This document shows positions 34,604-46,164 of a DNA stretch of 64,000 nucleotides, piece after piece. Position 1 is the stretch's first letter; each line of letters opens with the position of its first letter. The notes under the pieces are model-generated. The model was not told the DNA's origin, ran no database searches, and worked only from the letters and a program-made list of their open reading frames with translations. The position numbers and the translations under genes were made by a program. This DNA comes from Xestospongia bergquistia (Eukaryota > Porifera > Demospongiae > Haplosclerida > Petrosiidae): contig OZ014420.1 in NCBI GenBank assembly GCA_963965975.1, forward strand, positions 3,498,001 to 3,562,000. Reading direction: 5' to 3'.

Positions 34604-36170
34604 CATCTCTGTCCTGAGTAGGACGATATGATTCAAACTAGTTACAGGGGCTGACGTCACTGCTATTTCACAGTAAACCTACACTAATCTACCAAGAATT
34701 CCTTTGCAGAAACCCTCAAGAGCACTGTTGGGTCCTAGTCAAACACCTCTAAGAGTGCCTGGTCAATTCAAGACGACAATTGGACACAAGGAGAAGTCCT
34801 CACCACAAATTATTTTCGTGATAAAAGGTCTCAAAAACAACTTGTTGAGCTTACCAGCAATTATCTCTCTTAAAGAGTGACTTCATAACTCTGAATGACT
34901 ATACCTTAAAGGTTCATGCTACATTCTCTAACTTATTCAAAGAACTTGGTAATTTAGGAGAATACAAAATTGAGTTGAAGCCAGATGCTACACCCTTTGC
35001 TCTCTATACTCCTCAAAGAATACCACTTCCTCTTCGAGATAAAGTTGAAGAGTAACTGAGACAAACGGAGGAACTTGGTGTAATCTCCAAAATTGATAAA
35101 CCTTCTCAATGGTTTGGCAGGAATGGTAGTAGTTCCAAAGAAAAACAGTACATTAAGAATATGAGTGGACTTGAAACCACTTAATGGAAGTGTTTTACGA
35201 GAAGTTATCCTCTACCAAGAGTGGACTAGACATTGGTTTAGCTCGCAAAACCACTTAATGGAAGTGTTTTACGAGAAGTTATCCTCTACCAAGAGTGGAC
35301 TAGACATTGGTTCAGCTCGCAGGAGCTACACTTTGCAGCAAGCTTGATGCTAATAGTGGGTTCTGGCAGATCCCCTTAGCTGAAACTTCCAGACCTCTCA
35401 CTACTTTTATCACTCCATTTGGATGCAACCATTTTAACAAACTCCCATTTGGAATCACCAGTGCACCTGAGCATTTTCAAAGAAGAATGGCCAAAATCCT
35501 GGAAGGATTAGAAGGTGTTTTATGTCACATGGATGACATTCTAGTGTTTGGTCGCAATGATGAGGAACATGAAGCTCGACAGGAAGCTACACTTAAAAGA
35601 ATTGAAAAGGCATAACTCTTAATTCAGAGAAGTGCAAATTCCATCAGAATTAACTGAAATTAGTCACAGACATGAAAGCACCTACCAACGTATCAGAATT
35701 ATGTCGCTTCATGGGGATGGTAAACCAACCTAGATGAATTAACACAACCATTAAGAGAATTATTGAGTAAAAAAAACAGCTATCTATGGAGCCCTGATCA
35801 AGAGAAAGCTTTTGAGAAAATCAAATGAAAACTCTCAAAGCCTACAGTACTTGCCATATATGACCCCACCTCAGATACAAATATATCAGCTGATGCCTCA
35901 TCCTTTGGTCTAGACACAGAAAGAAGATATGCTCAGATTGAAAGAGAAGCTACTTGGGCATGTAAAAAGTTCTCAGACTACATCATTGGGAAAAGATTTC
36001 ACTTGGAAACTAACCATAAACCTCTGGTTCCCTTGTTAAGCTCAAAACAACTAAACAACCTCCCACCACAAATTGTGAAGTTTCGGCTACAGCTAATGAC
36101 GTATGACTACTCTATTAGCTATGTACCAGGGAAATACATGTATACAGCAGATACTCTCTAGTGTGATACT
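34600..36170 (+). pseudogene. Pol: protease, reverse transcriptase and RNase H
   Basis: Protease: KLVTGADVTAIS (about 34638), where the catalytic DTG reads VTG. Reverse transcriptase: QRIPLPLRDKVEE, then ATLCSKLDANSGFWQIPL (35325), LPFGITSAPEHFQRRM and CHMDDILVFG (about 35524-35553), the polymerase box. RNase H: ISADASSFGLD, YAQIEREATWACKKF, HLETNHKPLVPLL and YVPGKYMYTADTL (to 36160). Interrupted by stops and a 77-bp duplication. Dead copy. Confidence 0.85.
35164..35327. repeat. 77-bp tandem duplication in the RT region
   Basis: 'aaaccacttaatggaagtgt' and the following bases occur at about 35174 and 35251 with near identity, splitting the reverse-transcriptase frame. Confidence 0.9.
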
Positions 36171-36236
36171 ACTATTATTACTACCTCTTTAGGGGATTGT
36201 AACCTAAAAGATATTGAACATTTTGTTGAGGTTCAA

Positions 36237-37170
36237 GTGGAAAGTCTACCTGCTAGTAAGGACAGACTGGACATTTATTGTCAAGCTCAAATGAATGACT
36301 CACTCTGCTCACAAGTTATCAAGTATTGTCAATCCAGTTGGCCAAAGAAACATATGATTCAATCCTCTCTAAAACCGTATTGGACTGTTAGAGGTGAGTT
36401 AGCAGTATGCAATAATCTACTCCTTTTTAATAAACACATTGTTGTACCTGAGTCCCTAAAGAAAGAAACACTTGACAAGATCCATGAGGGACATCAAGGA
36501 ATTCCTGTTACAGGTGAGTTAGCAGTATGCAATAATCTACTCCTTTTTAATAAACACATTGTTGTACCTGAGTCCTTAAAGAAAGAACACTTGACAAGAT
36601 CCATGAGGGACATCAAGGAATTCAGAGAAGTCGCTTTAGAACAACATCATCTGTCTGGTGTGAAATTTGTGTCAGGCAGAACACCCCTCCAAAAGAGCCA
36701 CTAATACCCTCAAAATTACCAGACCATCCCTGGCAAAAGATTGGCTCAGATTTATTCGAGTTGAAAGGAATTACCTACCTGTTAGTAGTTGATTACTTTT
36801 CAAGATACCCTGAAGTTATAAGATTGAACACAACAACTTCTCAAGCCATCATCTCTGCTCTCAAGTCTATTTTTAGTCGTTGTGGCATTCCGGAAATACT
36901 TATTAGTGACAATGGTCAACAATATATTTCACATGAAATGAAAGATTTTGCAATGTCTATCGATTTCAACATATCACTTCAACTCCCTATTTTCCACAAA
37001 GCAATAGTCAAGCTGAACGCATGGTTAAAACAGTGAAGACACTTCTATCTGACAATAGAGACCATTATATGGCTCTCCTAAACTATAGAGCAATACCTCT
37101 CCCATGGTGTGGACATAGTCCAGCTGAGCTCCTGATGGGAAGACGAATTCGCACAATGCTACTCAAACTA
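36237..37170 (+). pseudogene. Integrase region of the LTR element
   Basis: YWTVRGELAVCNNLLLFNKH and VPESLKKETLDKIHEGHQGI are the N-terminal zinc-binding side. The catalytic core follows: WQKIGSDLFELKG, YLLVVDYFSRYPEV (first Asp), EILISDNGQQY (second Asp), then a frame break before AERMVKTVK. NYRAIPLPWCGHSPAELLMG (about 37080) is the downstream conserved segment. A 120-bp in-frame duplication lies at 36394-36633. Confidence 0.85.
36394..36633. repeat. 120-bp tandem duplication, in frame
   Basis: Units at 36394-36513 and 36514-36632, starting 'gtgagttagcagtatgcaat'. The second copy has lost one base in 'gaaagaacac', causing a shift. Confidence 0.9.
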
Positions 37171-37542
37171 AAGAGATTTTGATTTTAAAAGGAAGAATGA
37201 GAGAGAAAAGAACAAACAGAAACAAGCTTTTGATCATCTACCTGAAATACCAGATGACACTCCTGTCTGGGTCACTTCAGGTACGAGACAAATACCTGGC
37301 AATATCAACCATCAAGCTGAAACACCAAGATCTTACGTGGTCAACACACCGTCAGGTCAAGTTCGAAGAAATCGTTGTCATCTAACAGTCAGGCCTCATG
37401 ATACTACCGAGACCCTCCAAAATTAAAAGATTTCAAGAGAAAGAGATTCAAGTACTCCAATGGACAACCCTGGTGGGTTGACAATCATAGTCCAATCATG
37501 ACTAGATCTCGCACAGGTGATTGGCTTTCTGAGAAATTGAGA

Positions 37543-37718
37543 TGTAGTGGAATTGTCTAGTGGAACAATGTACATTGTGTTAGAACAATTGTATGCTTGT
37601 TATTGTATTATCAGTGTATAGTGTATTTCCTATATTAGTAACTTGGGTTATATGTGTGCTTCACTTGTTTACTTGTTAAGTTGTTGAGTTGTTGTTATCT
37701 CAATCAATAAACGTTACA
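37543..37718 (+). repeat. 3' LTR
   Basis: Partner of 33507-33661. It is preceded by a weak purine tract (gagaaattgaga). Confidence 0.9.
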
Positions 37719-39050
37719 GTTATTATGCTTAAGTATTTGATAATGTATTACTAGCGACAGCTGGTTGACATAATTATGTCATCAAATACTTTTGCCTGTG
37801 CCTCTGCAGTTAAATGATAATAAATATATGTGATAAACATCTATGCATGTAGATCTATGATTTGACCCACTTCCAAACATTATTATATATAATACATCAT
37901 GGAGATAGATGGTATAAAATGTATATGAAGTACTTTACTACATATTCTCATAATTCTACAAAATCGACTTTTCTAAACAAGAGTTAGAATATGATAGTAT
38001 GTGATATCTGGATATTTTCCAGAACTATTGGCCTTATAAATTTTGTACATTAAAGAACGTACCCCCACGAAGGAGCATATTGTGTCATATTATTATGATA
38101 ATACTTATATATTTCGTGTTACCATACCAATCTCATATATTTCAAGTGCATTTAAACTATAATGATTTACAATGACAAGTGATGATCACTGAATCACTAG
38201 AACTGATAAAGTGATGATTAACTCAAGACAAGTGATAAATGGTCAAGTCAATAATAGTAACAGTCATTATATATAGACTCAACAATTTCATGTCCTCAGT
38301 TTGTCCACTGTTAGTAAAATAACACTATAATCAAGACTTACATTTGCCAATTCTTCATCCATCAGCACACCATCAGTATAATTAATTACAAACCATGATT
38401 TTAACTTCCCATATGTGCATTTCTGTTCATGTAGTAATGTCCACGCAAAGCAGTGATAGTCATCTTGTGTATGAACAACTAATGTTTTTAATAAATGCCT
38501 AGTTCTTTTTTACAATCAAACTTTTTTTTACATACTCTTTGCCAACCTACCACCTGTTTGTTAGCCCATGCATTCCTTCTTACAAGTGCAAATTTGTGTT
38601 AATCCATGTTACAATATAATTCAAGTAAAGTGCTAAGTAAGCTGCAAAGTACTCAGTCCAACTGCAGAGGAACTAGTTACCTTCCCATTTGTCTGTCAAA
38701 TTTTGCCTATAATCCATGTAATAGAGTAAGCCATGAGTAATCGTACATGATAAATGATCGAACACGCTATCAAAGTCAAATTACCCTCTACTATTGACAT
38801 GGCTTCCATCCAATTTGAAGTTTACTTTATAAAAATTTCGTTTGGTTACACACATTGCACCATCTAGTCAACATTCATCTACCATATATCTACATTTACT
38901 TTGACAATTTATTCCATATATCTACTTGTATTAGGATCCCTTCTATCATCTATTATCATCTACTTTGTAATTTTTTCAATCTTTGATGAAAAAGCAATCA
39001 ATCACCAAAACAAATTATTATTTGAAAAAAGAGCAACTGTTTCAAGCATA
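37719..39050. other. AT-rich spacer with an interspersed repeat
   Basis: No gene. Positions 38595-38720 match the sequences that flank the Tc1/mariner-like element at 62142-62167 and 62943-63050 ('gtgttaatccatgttacaat', 'ccaactgcagaggaactag'), and therefore represent that repeat without the insertion. Confidence 0.6.
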
Positions 39051-39059
39051 TACTGTCAA

Positions 39060-40735
39060 GTCTTGTTCGTCGTTGACTGAGCAATATACCTGCCTTAGAA
39101 AGGAGACAGTCAACAGGAGCAGAACTTGATGGCACTGATAGTAACTGGAAAGCAATTGTGCTTAGGCTAGTTTCTGTTCTCTCTGACCAAAAAGATACTG
39201 GGTCAGTATTTACAGTTGGACTATCCAGGTAAGTATTTTAATTCAACATTTGGTTGATTACCTGAACTCTCTACAGTTTTCAGATTGAGAATTAAAACTA
39301 TAATCTAAAAGTCGTCATCTTTTAGCACCATTGTTGTCAGAAACTGCAGCAGGTACTGGTGTTATTAGTACTGGTTCTGATGCAGGAGAGGGAAGAAATG
39401 ACTGGATGTGCTGTTTGACAAGGGTTGATGAAAATTAGAAAAACTTCCTAGGATTATCACTGCCTGTAAAAGTAAGTTTTATGCGAGGATCTAGAGCTGT
39501 AGCACTCTGATGTATCTTAGATTCCAGTAAGTGTGAGAAATGATGTCATAAGCCATTTAAGAAAGTCTCACATAAAGCATTGATTGCAGGTGTTTCTCTT
39601 TCCATGCTTAATAGAGTACTTTCTAATGAATCAATGATTGGTATAACGGAGCCAGATGTAGGCTTCTTCTCTGCTTGAAGGAGGTCAGAGGTCAAACAAC
39701 CCCATTACATAAACAACTTACAAAGATTATCCTTGTCGGCTGACGAAAGTATCAAATTTTGCGTATTAAATGGCAAAGTGTTCCATAATATTTTGGCAGA
39801 TAATGCATATTTAAGATGACGAGAGAGAGTACAAATGGATTTACCCTTACGAAAGGCAAGTTGAACTCTTCTATAGCCCAATAGTTCTTTGTATCGTGTA
39901 TAATCAACTGAAGTTTGTGAGCTGCACATCCTATCCAACTGTCAAAGTGAATTGGAGTAACTGTCCAGCCTTCAAGTGGTTCAACAAACTCATCCTCATC
40001 GTCCTTATGCATGTCAGTAGAATTATCATGAAATTCTGATGTGTCATCATTCTCAACAGCAGCCATGTGAAAAGCACACTTCATATTAGCAGCATTGTCT
40101 GTCACTACAACAAAACATTTAAATGTCAAGTTGATCTTCAAAAGTATTTCTAACATTATCTGATGTATGGGGTGGAGGTACTTCCTTCAAAAATAGCATA
40201 TGATGTTTTAACATTTCGCATTAACAGTCCATAAAACTCCTACCGTCTTGACCAGTCCAGAAGTCAAGCATGACTGAGGGGATGACTGCAACTTCTTTCA
40301 GCATTTGATCCCTTTCTTCCTGATACAACACTTCTAACTTTGTCTTGATAGCTACTCTGGAAACAGGCTGAAACCATGGCTCAACATTAGCCATGAATCA
40401 GCGGAACCACTCCTGTTCAGTCCACCAGAACCAACAATGTTTCTAACAAGTGATGTTAGGATAACATCTTGGCTCTTGAAATCCTTTCATGCTCTCCACT
40501 GTAACTGGCCATTGCTATTAAGAGTACTCTGACCTTCAACAGACTGTTGCTTTTTCTCCCTGTGCATCTGTAACAGCTGGCAATGAGACTTTTGAATGTG
40601 TTTCAAAAGGTTACCTTTGCTTGACTAAGTGAACTTATAAAATTGAGAGCACTCTTTACATTTAGCATTGGGAACGCTACATGAAGCAGGCAAGTCAAAG
40701 AGTCAGAGTAGGTAACTGGCACAGCCATTTTTCTT
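39060..40735 (-). pseudogene. BED-finger hAT transposase remnant
   Basis: Minus strand, N to C: a BED-type finger region (CSQFYKFT, then GNLLKHIQKSHCQLL, about 40650-40590), the RNase-H-like core (CFVVVTDNAANMKCAFHM, about 40120-40060, and FDSWIGCAAHKLQLIIHD, about 39940-39890), TALDPRIKLTFTG near 39480, and the C-terminal dimerisation segment SSSAPVDCLLSKAGILLS near 39130. The order is that of ZBED-like hAT transposases. Frames are broken and an unrelated stretch (LWNTLPFNTQNL, about 39750) sits in the middle. Ends of the element are not resolved. Confidence 0.75.
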
Positions 40736-41019
40736 TATTACACCACGTTAGGGTGTGCTCGGAGAGGGTGTGGTTAGTAGATGATAGACGATAATTTGTG
40801 TAATATTTTTGTATGTTCCTGTATCTACATGTATCTATTTTTTACACAAAATCTTGTGTATGTACTCATATATCGTGTATACATGGCAATGTTTGTTCAG
40901 TTAATTAGCATAAGTTTTCGATTCCCTGTTTTCTTCACACAGCAAGAACATGAGATTGATTTATTGTAAGCCTAGACTTGTTGCGTCCTTATACTTTCTG
41001 TACAGTTTAACTCAAATGT

Positions 41020-41378
41020 TTTGAGCAAGTGCAGTGCTCACAGCATAGCACTACAAACGGAGAGGATATGCCCACAAAATCATTCACAATTGTCTTCAAC
41101 TGTACAACAAAGAGACATCAAAAAAATTTCATGTCTAGCGACAATCTTGACAAAAGTAAATTTCTGGAATAGAGCTTCTGTTGGTAAATCATACCATGTA
41201 TTACAGTCATCACAACAGATCCATAGGCTTTCATCATCATCTCAATACACATTACCACAACAGGGACATTCAGCTACACTTTCTTCTAAAGACTTCTGAT
41301 CTGTGAAACAAACACTAGTCATCTTCACAGGTTTTGTGGACTCATTCTTGTGGTTCTCCTCTCTTTTCTTAGGTACTT
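41020..41378 (-). pseudogene. PHD-like finger, 3' part of a pogo-like transposase gene
   Basis: Minus strand reads VPKKREENHKNESTKPVKM then ECPCCGNVY, a stop, DDDESLWICCDDCNTWYDL, a C4-type PHD-like finger (about 41290-41190). I associate such C-terminal fingers with DDE_1 (pogo/Tigger-like) transposases, and a matching DDE fragment lies at 46543-46785 on the same strand. The hAT element at 41379-44572 interrupts the sequence right at VPKKRE. Confidence 0.55.
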
Positions 41379-41569
41379 CAGATCCGTAGCCAGGATTTTC
41401 TTAAAGGGGGGGCTTGTTTGTAAAAAATTTATTCCACACCCTTATTCAGTGACTATCCATATCGACACCCATGACTTGACTTTGTCATATTAAAGAAAGA
41501 AAGAGATTCATACCATGTAGAGTTAAAACATGTATAATACTAACTGTTAATAATGTTCTCAAGTTGCAA

Positions 41570-43965
41570 GTGACGTGGATGCCTCCTCATCTATAACCTG
41601 GTCAATGTCAATGTCTATATCGCGATGAACATGAATAAGAGACAAAGAAGACAATCAGTTGTTTCCCATCGTTGATCTAAGTGAACTCTTAACTCCTTTG
41701 AGGGCACTAAATGATCGTTCAGCCGTACATGATGTAACTACCAATGAAAACAAGATGAGCAGTAAGGTCTTTATGTTTGGAAACATCTGTTAAAGTTGTG
41801 GGAGTGTGTGATGCAATGCAAAGATGATGGAAGAGAAGCAGCTCCATGTTCTGTTGCCTGGTCTTGCCATCTAATATGCCAGCTATCACTTTTCAGGCTT
41901 GAGACGTATGGAAGATCAGACAAGTACATGTTTCCTAGCTCACCAAGTTTGGAAAGAACAATTTCCAAATCCACTGAAACCATTATTGACGGAATGAGAC
42001 AAAATCCTTGGAGAGTTGTTCTTTGAGAGTCATCAAACCTTGTCTCGAGCTCTTGTAAAAGATGGTCTAACATTGGAATTGAGATAGTTCTGAGAAAGTA
42101 CTGAGATGCTGATGATGCAGGGGTGTTTGATCTGTTTTGTTGTCGACCACTAAGTCTAGGCATTAATGGAGTAATAGCCACCTTGGAACACATTGCTTCA
42201 ATTTCATCAAACCATAACTTTCTCTCTGACTTCCTTCAGAGTTGAAATGAGATGGTTTACTTCAGTTGAAGCTTGGAGGATATCTTTAGCTTCAGCTTGT
42301 AAACTGCGAATTAGCCCAAGGAGAAACATCATCAATTTTGAAGCAATAACAAGACAGGAAATGAACTTAGTTGTTGTGATTGCTGATTTGAGAGTGACAG
42401 CATCAGTGATTGAATCCTGAGACCATTCAGCTCGTCCTTCTGAACAAATTATTTGGAAGCATTCAACAATAGACTCATGTAGTGTGTGAAAACGATCCAA
42501 ACCATCAATAGGCTCAATCCATCTTGTTCTACAAAGATCTTTGAGTTTAGATACACTTGATGTAGGCTGAATACTATCTATTGCTTCGTCTAATTTCTTT
42601 TGACATTTTGCATGAGCCAAAAAAATGTAGAAACTCTGTTTACAATGGAGATCATGTTCCGAACACATGTTTCACTAAATGAATGTGCTACAGCAAGATT
42701 CAGTTGGTGAGATGCACAGTGGGTATACAGAGCAAAAGGATATTTTGACGTGATAATTGCAGCAGCTCCTTTGATTTTCCCTGACATACTCGCTGCACCA
42801 TCATATGTCTGGCCACGCAACTTTGACAAATCCAAACATTGTTTCTTCAAAAATTCAAGCATTTTGTCTGCCAGAGCTTTTCCAGTTACACCGGTATCAC
42901 ATTCCACAAAGTCCTTCTCGAATTTGATTGTTATCACAATCAACAAGTCTCAATATATAGCAAGCTGTTCTTTGTTGGAACAATCTGTAACTTCATCAGC
43001 TATTAAAGAGAAAAATTGAGCTGTGTGTACTTTGCTAATTTGGATCTGTCTAATGTGATCGCCAAGAATATTGATGATGTCATTTTGAATTATGATGTTT
43101 ACGTGGCATTTCTTGAGGTGGTAGCAATGTGGTCTTGGAGTATTTTGTCTCCAGCTGAAATTCGAAATTTGATCAAGACCCAGAAATTTCCATGATTTTT
43201 TGAAGTCATCCTCTCTTCAACATCTGAGTAGCTCTCAAAACTTCCACTAAGGGCAATGTTCTGTGGACTACAAAAGATTATTGTTCAACAATTGACCAGA
43301 GTTCTTGTCTGTTTCATTCTACTAACTTTCATGTGACATCAGAGATTTGGACTGAAATTGATTGTGTCTGACCACTCATAGATTTCACAAAATTATCCAT
43401 CACAATTATGGCATCCCTATAGTATTTCTTGTCACTGTGTTTGTTGAATGTTTTGATCGCATGTATAAAATCTGTCATTGGACTTTTGACAAGTATTCCT
43501 GGATCAGCACACGAGCTAGTATTCTTGGCGAACATAACACATGGGAGACAGTAACCACCTTTCTCTGTATGTCAGCCATGGATATTTCTGGAGCCAAGTG
43601 TATTGAATGAACAGTGTTTTGGTTCTTTAGGAAAGGTGTAATTTTGGTCAAAAGAAGAATTGGTGTGAATGAACTGATATTTATCTGCTTCTGAAACATC
43701 ACGTACTAGAGAGAAGTCACAAATATCAACAAGTGCAAGAACTCAAGCCTCACGCGAGCTAGTATCTTGGCGAACATAACACATGGGAGACAGTAACCAC
43801 CATTCATTTTCTCACTGTATTTCAGCCATGGATATTTCTGGAGCCAAGTGTATTGAAATGAACAGTGTTTTGGTCCTTTAGGAAAGGTGTAATTTTGGTC
43901 AAAAGAAGAATTGGTGAATGAACTGATATTTATCTGCTTCTGAAACATCACGTACTAGAGAGAAG
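41570..43965 (-). pseudogene. hAT transposase, zinc-finger (TTF/ZMYM1-like) type
   Basis: Minus strand, N to C: a TTF-type zinc finger (WLQKYPWLKYSEKMNGGYCL then PCVMFA, about 43860), DFIHAIKTFNKHSDKKYY, the catalytic core LRGQTYDGAASMSGKIKG (about 42830-42770) and LYTHCASHQLNLAVAHSF (about 42740-42670), TRWIEPIDGLDRFHTLHESI (about 42520), and the dimerisation region CTAERSFSALKGVKSSLRST (about 41730-41670). Multiple frameshifts and a 245-bp duplication of the N-terminal region (43510-43995) inactivate it. Confidence 0.85.
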
Positions 43966-43995
43966 TCACAAATATCAACAAGTGCAAGAACTCAA
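43510..43995. repeat. About 245-bp tandem duplication in the hAT gene
   Basis: 'gagctagtatcttggcgaac'-like sequence and the following 230 bases occur twice (starting near 43511 and 43755) with several single-base differences and small indels. Confidence 0.9.
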
Positions 43996-44699
43996 GCCTG
44001 CTTCCTTGGTGGTTCAGCTTCAAGAACTCGAGCTTGTTATATTGTTGTTCTTCCGACTCTTGAACTTCGCTGTGAAAATATTGATTCTTGTATTAATTTT
44101 TTCTGTTTGACTAATTATTCATTATTGTTGTACTATTTTATGCTGTTATTAAGTTGTAGAAACACATTGTTCTTTAGTTAATTTACCTTGTTGATGAAGC
44201 AGTACTAGTTGATGGAATATCCTGCTGTCGGATACTAAAGTAATCTAGTAAATCTCTTGACATAGTATACTGTTACACCTGTACTTAGTTTCTATTCTGC
44301 TGGATAGCTGAGTGGACAGCTGCTAAATTAAAATTCTATATTAATATATAGTTATAAAATAAGAAAAGTATTGCATCATAGGAACAAGCTGATCCATTGA
44401 GTCTTATGCAGTGGTTTGTAGGTACTAAGGCTGAGTTATGTTTGTGCAAGTAGCTGTAGCTAAAAAGCCTAACAGTGCATCAGCTCCACCCATTGATCAA
44501 TGTAATTAAGTGTGGGTGTATTTTCGCCAAAGGGGGGCTCAAGCCCCAAATGCCCCCCTGGCTACGGGCCTGTACTTTAACAAAATATATTTCTTTTACA
44601 TTTGAAAGTAAAGTACACTACAGTATTAGAATATACTACATAAATCAAATATAATACATAATACAATAATCCAGGTACCAGAGCTGGTAGGTAAGTTAG

Positions 44700-45258
44700 A
44701 CAGTCTAGATTCAAAAAATAGTGTTCGAAAAAGGAAGAAAAATAGAATATATTCAATTACAAAACATTACGATAAACATAAAGAAGATAGGTTATGAGAC
44801 CCTTCCTTCTGAAAGTGCAAGGTCAATGTCACCAGAGTCTGCTTTGAATCTAATTGGTCTGTGACATGATGACCTGGCTCCTCATAAGACAGATGATAGA
44901 TGATCGTAACAGAAAAAAAAGACGATCAGCATCTGATCCAGTGGAGGACTTTAGAGTATGGCTGTTCGTGGCATTCAGATATAAGTGATGCAAGGCGTTT
45001 GTAAAAAATAGTAGCAGAAGGTCCCATACCTCCAGCTGTGTAAAAACAAGGGGGGGGGGGGTGTAAAGGAACCAAGCTCCACAGTATAAACCCGTTCTTC
45101 ATAACAGTGTCTCTTCTCCACTTCATTTCATCTCCAGCCATACTGTAACCATAATGCAGCATGGAAGGCACCTTTGTGGAGAGCAAATCCATGAAATTTG
45201 AGGGGAAGTACAGTCAACCATGTGGAAGCACCTTTCTCGCTGGCTACTTCCATACGTT
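44700..45258 (-). pseudogene. 5'-truncated fragment of the 7245-10579 retroelement family
   Basis: Minus strand reads VASEKGASTWLTVLPLKFHG, an internal deletion, then FYTAGGMGPSATIFYKRLAS, LLRSSIICLMRS and finally DLALSEGRVS with a stop near 44790. These correspond to the C-terminal half of the full-length copy. The fragment is flanked by direct repeats of about 130 bp (41356-41378 plus 44573-44690, and 45263-45390), which could be a long target duplication. Confidence 0.8.
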
Positions 45259-45426
45259 TTTTCTCTCTTTTCTTAGGCACTTCAGCAAAATTTATTTTTT
45301 TACATTTGAAAGTAAAGTACACTACTGTATTAGAATATACTACATACATCAAATATAATACATAATATAATACAACTTTAACAAAATACATCAACACTGT
45401 TTGAATTATTTTCCAACTGACCACTA

Positions 45427-46036
45427 GTGACTTTATAATGGTATCCAATACCACCATTATCTGAGTGAGAGTACGACCTATGAACTGTATTATCACAGGT
45501 TGAATGAGTTTCTTTAACTTACTACTAGTGACTTTACAGAGATGTCCAGTACCACCATTATACAAGTGAAGAGTACGACCTACTAACTGTATTAGCACAG
45601 GTTGAATGACTTTTTTAACTTACTAGTAGTGACTATAGAAAGATGCCCACTACCAACTTTTTCTGAGAGAAGAGCATGACCTACTAACTGTATTAACACT
45701 GGTTGAATGAGTTTCTTTAACTTACCACTAGTGACTTTAGAAAGATGTCCAGTACCACCATTATCTAAGTGAAGAGTACGCCCTACTAACTGTACTAACA
45801 CTGGTTGAATGAGTTTCTTTAGCTTACCACTAGTGACTTTAGAAAGATGTCCAGTACCACCATTATCTAAGTGAAGAGTACACCCTACTAACTGTATTAA
45901 CACAGGTTGAATGAGTTTCTTTAACTTACCACTAGTGACTTTAGATAGACGTCCAGTACCACCATTATCTGATCTAAGACTACCATTATTATCTGAGAAG
46001 AGCACAACCTACTAACTGCATTGAATGATTTCATAC
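45427..46036 (-). repeat. Six-copy 101-102-bp tandem repeat, in frame (34 residues)
   Basis: 'gtgactttagaaagatgtcc' and variants recur at 45427, 45528, 45629, 45731, 45833 and 45935. On the minus strand most units keep one frame, giving a repeat like SKVTSGKLKKLIQPV then LIQLVGRTLHLDNGGTGHL. The 102-bp period equals 34 codons. It lies within what looks like the C-terminal linker of a pogo-like transposase. It could be an expressed repeat domain or just a minisatellite of length divisible by three. Confidence 0.85.
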
Positions 46037-46164
46037 ATCCAGTACTACCATTATCTGAGTATGACTTCCATGTACAAACTGTATATACACAGGTATATTC
46101 TTACTTTTTCCAGAGAGAGCTTTTTTTTTTTTCTTCTCTTTCTAACTTCAGTTTTATTTAGCTT

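Larger units (their letters stand above)
33507..37718 (+). mobile_element. Ty3/Gypsy-like LTR retrotransposon, decayed
   Basis: Two LTRs (33507-33661, 155 bp; 37543-37718, 176 bp) both start TGTAGTGGAATTGTC and end TTACA. They flank gag, protease, reverse transcriptase, RNase H and integrase in Gypsy order. Flanking bases are GTCAT before and GTTAT after, a plausible 5-bp target duplication with one change. The sequence just inside the 5' LTR (TGGTGGCAGTGGTGGGATC) is in the primer-binding-site position. Numerous stops, shifts and three internal tandem duplications show it is inactive. Confidence 0.9.
41379..44572 (-). mobile_element. hAT element with 5-bp TACTT target duplication
   Basis: Ends are CAGATCCGTAGCCAGG (41379) and, in reverse complement, CAGGCCCGTAGCCAGG (44572), a 16-bp terminal repeat with two differences. 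TACTT stands on both sides (41374-41378 and 44573-44577). The uninterrupted arrangement exists in the paralogous copy at 45263-45390 (cttttcttaggcacttcagcaaaat), confirming the insertion. Inside is a hAT transposase on the minus strand. Confidence 0.88.
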
